A DNA stretch of 64,000 nucleotides from an uncultured Pseudorhodobacter sp. (GTDB lineage Bacteria; Pseudomonadota; Alphaproteobacteria; Rhodobacterales; Rhodobacteraceae), in NCBI GenBank assembly GCA_913062925.1, contig CAJXWJ010000005.1:1-64000 (forward strand). Direction: 5' to 3'. The notes beneath the pieces are model-generated. The model had not been told where the DNA came from and searched no databases. It saw only the letters and a program-made list of their open reading frames with translations. A program made the translations under genes and the position numbers. Positions 1-8,762 of this stretch are shown piece after piece; positions within the stretch are counted from its first letter, which is position 1, and each line of letters starts with the position of its first letter.

Positions 1-52
1 GGCATACGAGATAAGTCGAGGTGACTGGAGTTCAGACGTGTGCTCTTCCGAT
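1..52 (+). other. Illumina P7/TruSeq index adapter (contamination)
   Basis: The first 52 bases are synthetic. Bases 1-12 match the end of the Illumina P7 flow-cell sequence (GGCATACGAGAT), bases 13-20 (AAGTCGAG) sit where the 8-base i7 index belongs, and bases 21-52 match the TruSeq read-2 primer, from GTGACTGGAGTTCAGACG to CTCTTCCGAT. The last two adapter bases (CT) are absent before genomic sequence begins at 53. The contig therefore starts inside an untrimmed adapter read. Nothing before 53 should be used for biology. Confidence 0.97.
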
Positions 53-781
53 GGCCTCGGCATGCAGCCAATGGCCGGCATCGGGCAGCTTGGCAAAGCG
101 CGCCTTGGGGAACAGCGCCTTGATGGTGTCGCGGTGCTCGGCGCGCACATAATGCGAGCGCCCGCCGGTCAAAAACAGCGTTGGGTGGTCAAACTCGCCC
201 TTGGTATCAGGCCAGCCCACGATCTTGGGCATCTCTGCTTCCAGCACATCAAGGTTCAGCCGCCATTCGGGGGGCTGTGCCTTAAGGTCAAGCGATTGCA
301 GGAAAAACGCCCGCAAGGCGGGGTCTTCGATCTGGGCCGAAAGCCTGCGGTCGGCTTCGCTGCGCTGGGTCAGATTGCTTAGATCCAGCGCCCGCATCGC
401 GTGGATATGCCCCGATTGGTCATGGCCATAAGCCACAGGGGCGATATCGGCGACCACCAGCCTGCGCAGCAACTCGGGCCGCGTCAGCGCCAGCTGCATC
501 GCGGCCTTGCCGCCCATCGAATGGCCCAGCACATCCATCGGCGCACCATGGGCCATGATCACCTCGGCCAAGTCCTGCGCCATATCGGGATAGCTTTGGC
601 TGCTTTCGCGCGGGCTTTGCCCGTGGTTGCGCATATCAACCGAAACCACATCGCGGCTGCTGGCAAGGTGGCGCGCGATCACGCCCCAGTTGCGGGCAGA
701 GCCGAACAGCCCATGCACGATCAAAAGCGCAGGGGTTGCGGGCAGGGGGACAGTGGCTGCGATCACAGTGGTGGCTAACAT
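53..781 (-). CDS. Alpha/beta hydrolase, YbfF-like esterase; 3' end cut by the contig end
   Basis: A serine hydrolase of the alpha/beta fold, most like the short-chain acyl esterases of the YbfF group. Residues 23-27 (HGLFG) are the oxyanion-hole loop, GHSMGG at 86-91 holds the nucleophile Ser88, and GHWLHAE near 236-242 supplies the catalytic His. The reading frame stays open to base 32, but its last six residues (IGRAHV) are encoded by adapter sequence; genomic coding stops at an Ala codon at 53-55. A few C-terminal residues are therefore missing. It lies 116 bases downstream of glyA on the same strand, beyond a terminator, so it is probably transcribed separately. The natural substrate is unknown. 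Confidence 0.85.
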
Positions 782-848
782 GGCAAAACCCTAGCGTGGC
801 TGAGGCGGGCTGTCTGCCCCAAAGCGGTCTTGTGGCAAGATCCGCCCA

Positions 849-877
849 TAAAAAAGGCCCCACAACCGCGGGGCCTT
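849..877 (-). terminator. Intrinsic terminator of glyA
   Basis: A GGCCCC/GGGGCC stem (856-861 with 870-875) with an 8-base loop is followed, reading the minus strand, by a run of T residues at 855-850. It lies 20 bases beyond the glyA stop codon. This is a standard Rho-independent terminator for glyA. Confidence 0.85.
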
Positions 878-896
878 TGCGTATTTTTGCAATATT

Positions 897-2189
897 TTAC
901 AGACCCGGATAGATCGGGAAGGCTTTGCACAGCGCCTCGACACGGGCTTTCACCGAAGCCTCGACGGCCGCGTTGCCCTCTTCGCCATTGGCGGCAAGCC
1001 CGTCTACAACCTCGACAATCCACTGACCGATCTGGCGGAACTCTGCCTCGCCAAAGCCACGGGTGGTGCCGGCAGGGGTGCCAAGCCGCACGCCCGAGGT
1101 CACCATTGGCTTTTCAGGGTCAAACGGAATGCCGTTCTTGTTGCAGGTGATATTGGCGCGGCCCAAGGCCTTTTCGGTGGCATTGCCCTTCACGCCCTTG
1201 GGGCGCAGATCGACCAGCATCACATGGGTGTCGGTGCCGCCGGTGACGATGTCGATGCCACCCTTCATCAGCTCATCGGCCAAAGCTTGGGCGTTCTTGA
1301 TCACTTGGGCGGCATAGTCTTTGAACTCGGGGCGCAGCGCCTCGCCAAAAGCCACGGCTTTGGCGGCGATCACATGCATCAGGGGGCCGCCCTGAATGCC
1401 GGGGAAGATCGCCGAGTTGAACTTTTTCGCCAGCTCTTCATTGTTGGTCAGGATCATGCCGCCGCGCGGGCCGCGCAGGGTTTTGTGGGTCGTGGTGGTT
1501 GCCACATCGGCATAGGGGAAGGGCGAGGGATGCGCGCCACCCGCCACAAGACCAGCAAAATGCGCCATATCCACCAAGAGATAAGCGCCAACCTTATCGG
1601 CAATCGCGCGGAAGCGGGCAAAGTCGATCTGGCGCGGCACGGCAGAGCCACCCGCGATGATCAGCTTTGGCTGATGCTCGATGGCCAAGGCTTCGACTTG
1701 ATCATAGTCGATCAGGCTGTCTTCTTGGCGCACACCGTATTTGATCGCGTTGAACCATTTGCCCGATTGGTTTGGCGCAGCCCCATGCGTCAGGTGGCCA
1801 CCCGAAGCCAGATCCATGCCCAAAATCGTGTCGCCGGGCTTGATCAGCGCGGTAAACACGCCTTGGTTGGCCTGCGAGCCCGAGTTTGGCTGCACATTGG
1901 CGAAAGCACAGCCGAACAGCTCTTTGGCGCGCTCGATCGCAAGGGTTTCGGCCACATCGACAAATTCGCAGCCGCCGTAATAGCGCTTGCCCGGATAGCC
2001 TTCGGCGTATTTGTTGGTCATCACCGAGCCTTGCGCTTCCATAACCGCGCGGCTGACGATGTTTTCCGAGGCGATCAGCTCGATCTCGTGGCGCTGACGG
2101 CCCAGTTCATTGGTGATCGAGCCGAAAAGCTCTGGATCACGGGTCGACAGGCTTTCGGTGAAAAATCCGGTGTCACGGTGGGCGGTCAT
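897..2189 (-). CDS. glyA: Serine hydroxymethyltransferase
   Basis: A PLP enzyme of the cytosol that interconverts serine plus tetrahydrofolate with glycine plus 5,10-methylene-tetrahydrofolate, the main source of one-carbon units. At 430 residues it is full length for the family. The PLP-binding lysine is Lys236 in [14 protein letters not shown], and the SENIVS and [10 protein letters not shown] motifs near the N-terminus are conserved. The ATG at 2189 has GCAGGAGACGCC immediately upstream, which contains a good Shine-Dalgarno. It diverges from nadK across about 200 bases, and a strong terminator follows it. Confidence 0.98.
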   Translation of the reverse strand: MTAHRDTGFFTESLSTRDPELFGSITNELGRQRHEIELIASENIVSRAVMEAQGSVMTNKYAEGYPGKRYYGGCEFVDVAETLAIERAKELFGCAFANVQPNSGSQANQGVFTALIKPGDTILGMDLASGGHLTHGAAPNQSGKWFNAIKYGVRQEDSLIDYDQVEALAIEHQPKLIIAGGSAVPRQIDFARFRAIADKVGAYLLVDMAHFAGLVAGGAHPSPFPYADVATTTTHKTLRGPRGGMILTNNEELAKKFNSAIFPGIQGGPLMHVIAAKAVAFGEALRPEFKDYAAQVIKNAQALADELMKGGIDIVTGGTDTHVMLVDLRPKGVKGNATEKALGRANITCNKNGIPFDPEKPMVTSGVRLGTPAGTTRGFGEAEFRQIGQWIVEVVDGLAANGEEGNAAVEASVKARVEALCKAFPIYPGL

Positions 2190-2289
2190 GGCGTCTCCTG
2201 CGGTGAAGGGCGATTTAAGCTTATCTAGGCGATAGGGGGCCTAAGGAAAAGGCCGATTGCGACAGGAAAACCGCTCTGGGCGAAGTCTT

Positions 2290-2305
2290 GTTTCCGATAC
2301 GAAAC
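2290..2305. promoter_or_regulatory. Possible operator dyad between glyA and nadK
   Basis: A GTTTC/GAAAC inverted repeat with a six-base spacer lies in the divergent control region, about 90 bases before the nadK start. A short symmetric site like this could bind a dimeric repressor, but nothing in the window identifies the protein, and it may be chance. Confidence 0.2.
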
Positions 2306-2392
2306 TTTTTGCACCCCGTCTGCGGCTGTCAGGGGTTGAGTTTGGGGGCAAAGCGGCCAAGACTGCGGGCCGCAGACAAGGGAGAGTCGGTC

Positions 2393-3157
2393 GTGAGCTT
2401 TCAACGCATAGCCTTTGTGGCAAGCTCCGCTCCGGTGGCGCAAGAGGCTTTGGCCGAGATGATCGCGCTTTATGGCCAGCATGACCTTGCCAATGCCGAT
2501 GTGGTGGTGGCGCTGGGGGGCGACGGCTTTATGCTGCAAACCCTGCACGAGACCAAGCAAAGCGAAGTGCCGGTTTATGGCATGAACCGCGGCACCATCG
2601 GGTTTTTGATGAATGCCTATTCGGCCGAAGACCTGCCCGCGCGGCTTGCCGCCGCCGAGGGGGCGGTGATCAACCCATTGGAGATGCGCGCGCTTTGCGT
2701 CGATGGATCCGAGACCGTGCAACTGGCGATCAACGAGGTGTCGCTGCTGCGCTCGGGTCCGCAGGCGGCCAAGCTGCGGATTTCGGTCGATGGCAAGGTG
2801 CGGCTGGAAGAATTGGTTTGCGACGGGGTCTTGCTGGCCACCCCCGCCGGATCGACCGCCTATAACTATTCTGCCCATGGTCCGATCTTGCCGATTGGCT
2901 CGGATGTGCTGGCCCTGACGCCGATGGCGGCGTTTCGGCCAAGGCGCTGGCGTGGCGCGCTGCTGCCCAAGGGCGTCGTGGTGCGCTTTGATGTCTTGGA
3001 ACACGACAAACGTCCGGTACGGGCCGATGCCGACAGCCGCCCGGTCACCGATGTGCTGCGGGTCGAGATCCGCTCGCAGCCCGCAATCCGGCATCACATT
3101 CTGTTCGATCCGGGCCATGGCTTGGAAGAACGGCTGATCGTCGAGCAATTCGCCTAA
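2393..3157 (+). CDS. nadK: NAD kinase
   Basis: Phosphorylates NAD to NADP with ATP in the cytosol. The diagnostic GGDG motif is at residues 42-45 (VVALGGDGFML), followed by the glycine-rich GTIGFLMN and the SRPVTDVLR segment near the C-terminus. I chose the GTG at 2393 because GGAGAG lies seven bases upstream and the protein then begins SFQRIAFVAS, as expected for the family. The frame extends upstream to an ATG at 2288, but those 35 residues resemble nothing in NadK. The result is 254 residues, normal for alphaproteobacteria. Its stop overlaps the convergent sigma-54 activator gene by four bases. Confidence 0.95.
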   Translation: MSFQRIAFVASSAPVAQEALAEMIALYGQHDLANADVVVALGGDGFMLQTLHETKQSEVPVYGMNRGTIGFLMNAYSAEDLPARLAAAEGAVINPLEMRALCVDGSETVQLAINEVSLLRSGPQAAKLRISVDGKVRLEELVCDGVLLATPAGSTAYNYSAHGPILPIGSDVLALTPMAAFRPRRWRGALLPKGVVVRFDVLEHDKRPVRADADSRPVTDVLRVEIRSQPAIRHHILFDPGHGLEERLIVEQFA

Positions 3158-4137
3158 GCTTTCCCCCAAGCCTCGATCTTGCGGTAAAGCGTCGAGGGGG
3201 AAAGCTCGAGCATCCGCGCCGCCTTTGGCACCGAACCGCCGCTTTGGGCCAAGCTGGCCTCGATCACCATACGCTCGATTTCGGCCAAAGGCCGGCCAAT
3301 CAGACCCGCCAGCGCCATCTGCGCTGTGGGGGCCGCAGGGGCTGGTTCGGCCAAGCTGCTGGCGTGCAGCGATTTTGGCAACATCGACAGCTGCACTTGG
3401 CCTTCATCGTGCAGCACCACGATATTTCGGATCACATTCAGCAGTTGCCGCACATTCCCCGGCCAGCGCAGCGATAGGAAAAGCGCGCGGACTTCGGGGC
3501 TAAGGCCTTGGAATATCTTTTGTTCTTCACAGGCAAAGCGGTGCAAGGCTGCCTCGGCAATTTCCAACACATCAGTGCCGCGCTCGCGCAGCGGTGGCAT
3601 GTGGATCGGCACCACAAACAGCCGGTAGAACAGATCTTCGCGGAACTGGCCGCTTCGCACCGCCTCCATCGGGTCGCGGTTGGTGGCGCAGATGATGCGC
3701 ACATTCACCTTGCGCGGGCGCGTCGCCCCCACCGGCACAATCGTCGAGGTCTGCAAGAACCGCAGCAGTTTGGTTTGCAACGCCGGGGCCATTTCGCAGA
3801 TCTCGTCCAGAAACAAAGTGCCACCATCCGCCGCCGAAGCAGCCCCCGGTTTGTCGGACAAAGCCCCGGTAAAGCTGCCCTTCATATGGCCAAAAACTTC
3901 GGATTCCAGCAGATCTTGCGGAATGGCGCCGCAGTTCAACGCGATAAACGGTCCGCGACCGCGTGGCGATTGGCCATGCACCGCCAGTGCGCACAGCTCT
4001 TTGCCGGTGCCGCTTTCACCGGTGATAAACACCGTCGCCATCGAGCGCGCAACCGCGCGGATCGTGGTCTGGATCTGGCGCATCGGCTCGGATGTGCCGA
4101 TAAAACCCGTCTCAAGGCTGGGGGCGACGTCTGTCAC
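3154..4137 (-). CDS. Sigma-54 activator (AAA+ domain plus Fis HTH) without a sensory domain
   Basis: A bacterial enhancer-binding protein that would remodel sigma-54 RNA polymerase. The AAA+ domain fills residues 10-250: Walker A GESGTGKE at 40-47, loop 1 GSFTGA at 87-92 (the usual motif is GAFTGA), Walker B GGTLFLDE at 105-112, and the WPGNVRQL sensor region. A Fis-type helix-turn-helix (GGSVPKAARML...LSPSTLYRKI) ends the protein. At 327 residues it has no N-terminal receiver, GAF or PAS domain, like PspF. Only 108 bases separate it from prpE, so no hidden receiver fits upstream. The start is a GTG with a weak ribosome site. Its targets and activating signal are unknown. Confidence 0.9.
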   Translation of the reverse strand: MTDVAPSLETGFIGTSEPMRQIQTTIRAVARSMATVFITGESGTGKELCALAVHGQSPRGRGPFIALNCGAIPQDLLESEVFGHMKGSFTGALSDKPGAASAADGGTLFLDEICEMAPALQTKLLRFLQTSTIVPVGATRPRKVNVRIICATNRDPMEAVRSGQFREDLFYRLFVVPIHMPPLRERGTDVLEIAEAALHRFACEEQKIFQGLSPEVRALFLSLRWPGNVRQLLNVIRNIVVLHDEGQVQLSMLPKSLHASSLAEPAPAAPTAQMALAGLIGRPLAEIERMVIEASLAQSGGSVPKAARMLELSPSTLYRKIEAWGKA

Positions 4138-4245
4138 GCGAGAGTTCCGATGGCTTTAGGTCTGGGCGGCCAAAAACGCAGCGCTCTGGCGCAGCCTTTG
4201 ACCAACCCCAAAGTTACCCGTCCCGCGGCATTTGTCTAGCGCCCA

Positions 4246-6138
4246 TTAGCCCTTGGCATAGCCCAGCGTTTGCAGCGCTTGGGTGATTTCATCCAAAATC
4301 GCCGGATCGTCGATGGTTGCGGGCATCTTCCAAGGCTTGCAGTCAGCGATATTCACCATGGTGCCGCGCAAAATCTTGCCCGAGCGGGTTTTTGGCAGAC
4401 GGTCCACCACAATCGCGCGTTTGAAATCGGCAACGGGGCCGATTTTCTCGCGCATCAAGGCGACACATTCTTTCACCACATCGGCAGCCGCGCGATCAGA
4501 GCCGGTGTTCAGGCACAAAAACCCAATCGGCGTTTGGCCTTTCAGCGCATCGGCCACGCCAATCACCGCACATTCAGCCACATCGCGGTGGTTGGCCAAA
4601 ACCTCTTCCATCGCGCCGGTTGACAGCCGGTGCCCTGCCACATTGATCACATCATCAGTGCGCGCCATGATGTAAAGATAGCCGTCCGCATCGACGTAGC
4701 CCGCATCGCCGGTTTCATAAAACCCAGGGAAATGCGCAAGATACGACTTCTTGAACCGCTCTTCCGCGTTCCAAAGCGTGGGCAGGGTGCCCGGAGGCAG
4801 TGGCAGTTTGATCGCAATCGCGCCCAAAGTGCCGGGCGCCACTGGATGGCCGCCCTCATCCAGAATCTGCACATCAAAGCCCGGCATCGCCACCGAAGGC
4901 GAGCCGATTTTGACCGGCAGATGTTCAATCCCCATCGGGTTTGCGGCAATCGCATAGCCGGTTTCGGTCTGCCACCAATGGTCGATCACCGGCACTTTCA
5001 CATGGGTCTGCGCCCAAGTGATGGTGTCAGGATCCGCGCGCTCGCCCGCCAGATACAGGGTTTTCAGGTTTGACAGATCGTAATGCGAGGGCAGCTCGCC
5101 ATTTGGATCATCGCGCTTGATGGCGCGCAGGGCCGTGGGGGCGGTAAAGAACGCCCGCACTTTGTGTTCAGCAATCACCCGCCAGAACGTGCCCGCATCG
5201 GGGGTGCCCACGGGCTTGCCTTCAAACACGATGGTGGTGCAGCCCGCGATCAGCGGCGCATAGCAGATATAGCTGTGCCCCACGACCCAGCCCACATCCG
5301 AGGCCGCCCAAAACACATCGCCCGCGCCACAATCATAAATCGCGCGCATGGTCCAGTTCAGCGCCACCAGATGGCCCGCGGTTGGCCGCACCACACCCTT
5401 CGGCGCGCCGGTGGTGCCCGAGGTGTAAAGGATATAGGCCGGATGATCGCCCGAAACGGGCACACATTCGGCCGGGGTCACGCCATATTGAAAGCTGTGC
5501 CAAGCCACATCACGGCCTTCAATCAGCTTGGCAACCTCTTGTTCACGCTGCAAAATCACGCAGAAATCTGGCTTGTGGCTGGCCATGTCGATCGCCATAT
5601 CCAGCAGCGGTTTGTAATGCACAACGCGGCTGGGCTCGATGCCGCAGCTGGCGGCGATAATGGCCTTTGGGGTGCAATCGTCGATCCGCACCGCCAGTTC
5701 AGCAGCCGCAAAGCCGCCAAAAACCACCGAGTGAATCGCGCCAAGCCGGGCGCAGGCCAGCATCGCCTCCAGCGCTTCGGGCACCATCGGCATATAGATG
5801 ATCACGCGGTCGCCCTTTTGCACACCCTTGGCGCGCAGCGCGCCTGCCAGCGAGGCGACGCGGGTTTGCAGCTCGGCATAGGTGATGCCATGTTTCGATT
5901 GCGTCACCGGGCTGTCGTGGATGATCGCAAGCTGGTCGCCGCGTCCGGCCAGAACATGGCGATCCACCGCGTTATAGCAGGCATTGACCGTGGCATCGGT
6001 GAACCATTCGTAAAGCGGCGCGCGGCTGTCGTTCAGCGCACGACTTGGCGCTTTCACCCAGTCGATCTGGCCTGCGGCCTCCATCCAGAACGCCTCTGGG
6101 TCGGCTTTCCAGCCCGCATAAACCTCACCATAGCCCAT
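4246..6138 (-). CDS. prpE: Propionyl-CoA synthetase (propionate--CoA ligase)
   Basis: Activates propionate to propionyl-CoA through an acyl-adenylate in the cytosol. It belongs to the ANL family: the phosphate-binding motif YTSGTTGAPKG is at residues 238-248, and the C-terminal catalytic lysine lies in PKTRSGKILRG. Its length of 630 residues and its start MGYGEVYAGW fit PrpE better than acetyl-CoA synthetase. The ATG at 6138 follows GGAGGAGG; the frame is open for a further 66 codons, but that stretch is the TTTGCAAA-rich regulatory region, not protein. Another methylmalonyl-pathway gene, the epimerase, is at 30050, which supports propionate use. Acetate is a possible side substrate. Confidence 0.9.
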   Translation of the reverse strand: MGYGEVYAGWKADPEAFWMEAAGQIDWVKAPSRALNDSRAPLYEWFTDATVNACYNAVDRHVLAGRGDQLAIIHDSPVTQSKHGITYAELQTRVASLAGALRAKGVQKGDRVIIYMPMVPEALEAMLACARLGAIHSVVFGGFAAAELAVRIDDCTPKAIIAASCGIEPSRVVHYKPLLDMAIDMASHKPDFCVILQREQEVAKLIEGRDVAWHSFQYGVTPAECVPVSGDHPAYILYTSGTTGAPKGVVRPTAGHLVALNWTMRAIYDCGAGDVFWAASDVGWVVGHSYICYAPLIAGCTTIVFEGKPVGTPDAGTFWRVIAEHKVRAFFTAPTALRAIKRDDPNGELPSHYDLSNLKTLYLAGERADPDTITWAQTHVKVPVIDHWWQTETGYAIAANPMGIEHLPVKIGSPSVAMPGFDVQILDEGGHPVAPGTLGAIAIKLPLPPGTLPTLWNAEERFKKSYLAHFPGFYETGDAGYVDADGYLYIMARTDDVINVAGHRLSTGAMEEVLANHRDVAECAVIGVADALKGQTPIGFLCLNTGSDRAAADVVKECVALMREKIGPVADFKRAIVVDRLPKTRSGKILRGTMVNIADCKPWKMPATIDDPAILDEITQALQTLGYAKG

Positions 6139-6195
6139 AGATGCCTCCTCCAAAGCTGCCAAAGTGTTACGCGCCTGACCCCGAGTCGCGCAAGG

Positions 6196-6331
6196 TTTGC
6201 GAAGCCGTGGCTGCGAAAACTTTGCATATATTGCCAAAGCTTCGGCGCAAACATTTGCAAAACTCGGATATATATGCGGATTTGGGCGAAATGTGGCAGG
6301 GTTTGCAAAGTTTCCTGAAAAACTCTGCAAA
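6196..6331. promoter_or_regulatory. Cluster of TTTGCAAA-like boxes upstream of prpE (ScfR/PccR-type operators)
   Basis: Two perfect TTTGCAAA palindromes lie at 6254-6261 and 6302-6309. Near copies are TTTGCGAA (6196-6203), TTTGCATA (6221-6228), TTGCCAAA (6231-6238) and TCTGCAAA (6324-6331). GCAAACATTTGC at 6247-6258 adds further symmetry. Short-chain fatty acyl-CoA regulators (RamB, and PccR of Rhodobacter sphaeroides) bind pairs of TTTGCAAA and sense acyl-CoA esters. The position between maeB and prpE, just upstream of prpE, suggests propionyl-CoA-dependent control. The regulator gene is not in the window. Confidence 0.7.
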
Positions 6332-6341
6332 CCCAAGTTGT

Positions 6342-8621
6342 TTAGCCGTAATGCCCGACAGGCGTGCCAGCCAAGGCCGCGATGTTCAAAAGCCCGCGCG
6401 CCGTGATCGACGGCGTGACGATATGGGCCAAGTTGCCCATGCCCATCAAGATCGGCCCCACCTCAAGCCCGCCTGCCTTGAATTTCAGCATATTGCGCGC
6501 GGTGCTGGCGGCATCGGTATAGCCAAAGACCAGAATATTGGCAGGCCCGTGCAGGCGTGCATTGGGGAAGATGCGGGTGCGCAGCTCGGGGTCAAGGGCT
6601 GCATCGGCGCTCATCTCGCCCTCATATTCGAAATCGACCTCGCGGGCGTCCAGAATTTCCATAGCCGCGCGCACACGGCGGCCGGAATCGCTGTCCAGAT
6701 TGCCAAAGTTCGAATGGCTGCACAGCGCCACCTTGGGCACCACGCCAAACCGGCGGGCATGGCGCGCTGCGCCAATCGCGCTTTGCGCGATCTGCTCGGG
6801 GCTTGGCACCGGGTTGATCTGGGTGTCGGCGATGAACAAAGGGCCGTCTTCCAAGATCATCAGCGACAAAGCGCCCTGTGGGCTGCGGCCTTCGCGGGCC
6901 AAAATCTGGCGCACATAGCCCAGATGCCACAGATATTGCCCGAAGGTGCCGCAGATCATGCTATCGGCATCGCCGCGGTGCACGCCAACGGCGGCGATTG
7001 CGGTGGAATTGGTGCGCATCACCGCGCGGGCAATATCGGGTGTGACGCCTTGGCGCGCCATCAGCTCGTGATAAGATCCCCAATAGTCCCGATAGCGGTG
7101 GTCGCTTTCGGGATTGATGATCTCAAAGTCTTTGTCCGGCCGGATCGGCAGGCCCGCACGTTCGCAGCGGTTTGCAATCACCTCGGGGCGGCCGATCAGG
7201 ATCGGCTTGTCGGTGGTTTCCTCCAGCATCGCGTTGGCCGCGCGCAGCACACGTTCGTCCTCGCCTTCGGCAAAGATGATGCGGCGGGTGACTTGGGCGG
7301 CGGCTTCAAACACCGGACGCATGATCAGCGCCGATTTGAACACCGAGCCGTCAAGTTTCTCGCGGTAGGCCTCGATATCGGCGATGGGGCGGGTGGCGAC
7401 GCCGGTTTCCATCGCGGCCTTGGCCACAGCGCTTGCGACCACGCCGATCAGACGCGGGTCAAAGGGTTTCGGGATCAGATAATCTGCCCCGAACGACAAC
7501 TTTTCGCCCGAATAGGCGGCGGCGGCCTCGGCGCTGGTGGTGGCGCGGGCAAGGGCTGCAATGCCTTCGATGCAGGCCAGCTCCATCTCGGCGTTGATCG
7601 TGGTCGCCCCAACATCCAGCGCGCCGCGGAAGATAAAGGGGAAACAGAGCACGTTGTTGACTTGATTGGGAAAATCCGAACGTCCCGTCGCCATGATCGC
7701 ATCAGGCACCACCGCGCGCACGGCATCAGGCAGGATTTCCGGCGTCGGGTTTGCCAGCGCAAAAACAATCGGCTGGCGAGTCATCGATTGCACCATTTCA
7801 GGCGTCAAAACGCCGGGGCCCGACAGGCCAAGGAACAAATCCGCGCCTACAATCACCTCGGCCAGCGTTTTTGGCGTGCTGCCTTGCGCGAATGCCGCCT
7901 TCTGCTCGGTCATCTGATCGGTGCGGCCTGCGTAGACAAGGCCCGCAAGATCGCAAAGCCAGACGTTTTCGCGTTTGACGCCCAGCTTCAGCAGCATGTT
8001 CAGGCAAGCGATTCCAGCCGCACCACCGCCCGTCGAGACGACCTTAATGTCGGCGAATTTCTTACCCGCGACATGCAGCGCATTGGTGGCCGCAGCCCCC
8101 ACGACGATAGCAGTGCCATGCTGATCGTCGTGAAAGACCGGAATCTTCATCCGCTCGCGGCAGATTTGTTCAACGATGAAACAATCGGGCGATTTGATGT
8201 CTTCAAGGTTGATCGCGCCAAAGGTCGGTTCAAGCGCGCAGACGATATCGGCAAGCTTATAGGGGTCGGATTCGTTCACCTCGATGTCAAAGCAATCAAT
8301 ATTGGCGAATTTCTTGAACAGAACCGCCTTGCCTTCCATCACCGGCTTTGACGCCAAAGCGCCAATGTTTCCAAGGCCTAAGACAGCCGTGCCGTTCGAG
8401 ACCACCGCCACAAGATTGCCGCGCGAGGTGTAGCGGCTGGCCGTGGCAGGATCGGCTTTGATCTCAAGGCAGGCTTCTGCCACGCCGGGGGAATAGGCGC
8501 GCGACAGATCGCGGCCATTGGCCAAAGGCTTGGTCGCACGGATCTCTAACTTTCCCGGCTTGGGAAATTCGTGATAATCCAGCGCCGCTTGCCGTGCGTT
8601 ATCCTGCCGCGTCTCTTCCAT
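6342..8621 (-). CDS. maeB: NADP-dependent malic enzyme with phosphotransacetylase-like C-terminal domain
   Basis: Decarboxylates malate to pyruvate, making NADPH. The first ~430 residues are the malic enzyme: [15 protein letters not shown], the catalytic-site segment [14 protein letters not shown], and a Rossmann [12 protein letters not shown]. The rest resembles phosphate acetyltransferase ([35 protein letters not shown]), which in MaeB proteins acts in regulation by acetyl-CoA rather than as a working transferase. The length of 759 residues matches the MaeB type. The ATG at 8621 has GGGAGAG just upstream. With prpE it would link methylmalonyl-CoA-derived C4 acids to pyruvate and NADPH. A single TTTGCAAA-like octamer (CTTGCAAA, 8710-8717) lies upstream. 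Confidence 0.95.
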   Translation of the reverse strand: MEETRQDNARQAALDYHEFPKPGKLEIRATKPLANGRDLSRAYSPGVAEACLEIKADPATASRYTSRGNLVAVVSNGTAVLGLGNIGALASKPVMEGKAVLFKKFANIDCFDIEVNESDPYKLADIVCALEPTFGAINLEDIKSPDCFIVEQICRERMKIPVFHDDQHGTAIVVGAAATNALHVAGKKFADIKVVSTGGGAAGIACLNMLLKLGVKRENVWLCDLAGLVYAGRTDQMTEQKAAFAQGSTPKTLAEVIVGADLFLGLSGPGVLTPEMVQSMTRQPIVFALANPTPEILPDAVRAVVPDAIMATGRSDFPNQVNNVLCFPFIFRGALDVGATTINAEMELACIEGIAALARATTSAEAAAAYSGEKLSFGADYLIPKPFDPRLIGVVASAVAKAAMETGVATRPIADIEAYREKLDGSVFKSALIMRPVFEAAAQVTRRIIFAEGEDERVLRAANAMLEETTDKPILIGRPEVIANRCERAGLPIRPDKDFEIINPESDHRYRDYWGSYHELMARQGVTPDIARAVMRTNSTAIAAVGVHRGDADSMICGTFGQYLWHLGYVRQILAREGRSPQGALSLMILEDGPLFIADTQINPVPSPEQIAQSAIGAARHARRFGVVPKVALCSHSNFGNLDSDSGRRVRAAMEILDAREVDFEYEGEMSADAALDPELRTRIFPNARLHGPANILVFGYTDAASTARNMLKFKAGGLEVGPILMGMGNLAHIVTPSITARGLLNIAALAGTPVGHYG

Positions 8622-8762
8622 TGTGCTCTCCCACCCAAATTTCGTTTAGCCTTAAACCATTTTGAATTTATCGCCAACAGGCGCAATCCAAAAGCTGTTT
8701 ATGGCTCTGCTTGCAAATCAATCTGTCCCGCAGCACTCTGCCGCAAACAAAAGGGAATTGCT

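Noticed and set aside
32-52. C-terminal residues IGRAHV of the hydrolase
   Set aside because: They are encoded by adapter sequence, not by the genome.
1224-2228. 334-codon plus-strand open frame opposite glyA
   Set aside because: It is the antisense of a certain gene, has no family likeness and no ribosome site.
2225-3169. 314-codon minus-strand open frame opposite nadK
   Set aside because: Antisense shadow; composition unlike real proteins and nadK is certain.
5083-6318. 411-codon plus-strand open frame opposite prpE
   Set aside because: Antisense shadow; the prpE reading is certain.
6141-8351. 736-codon plus-strand open frame opposite maeB
   Set aside because: It is a GC-driven antisense shadow with His/Arg/Gln-rich composition and no recognisable domain.
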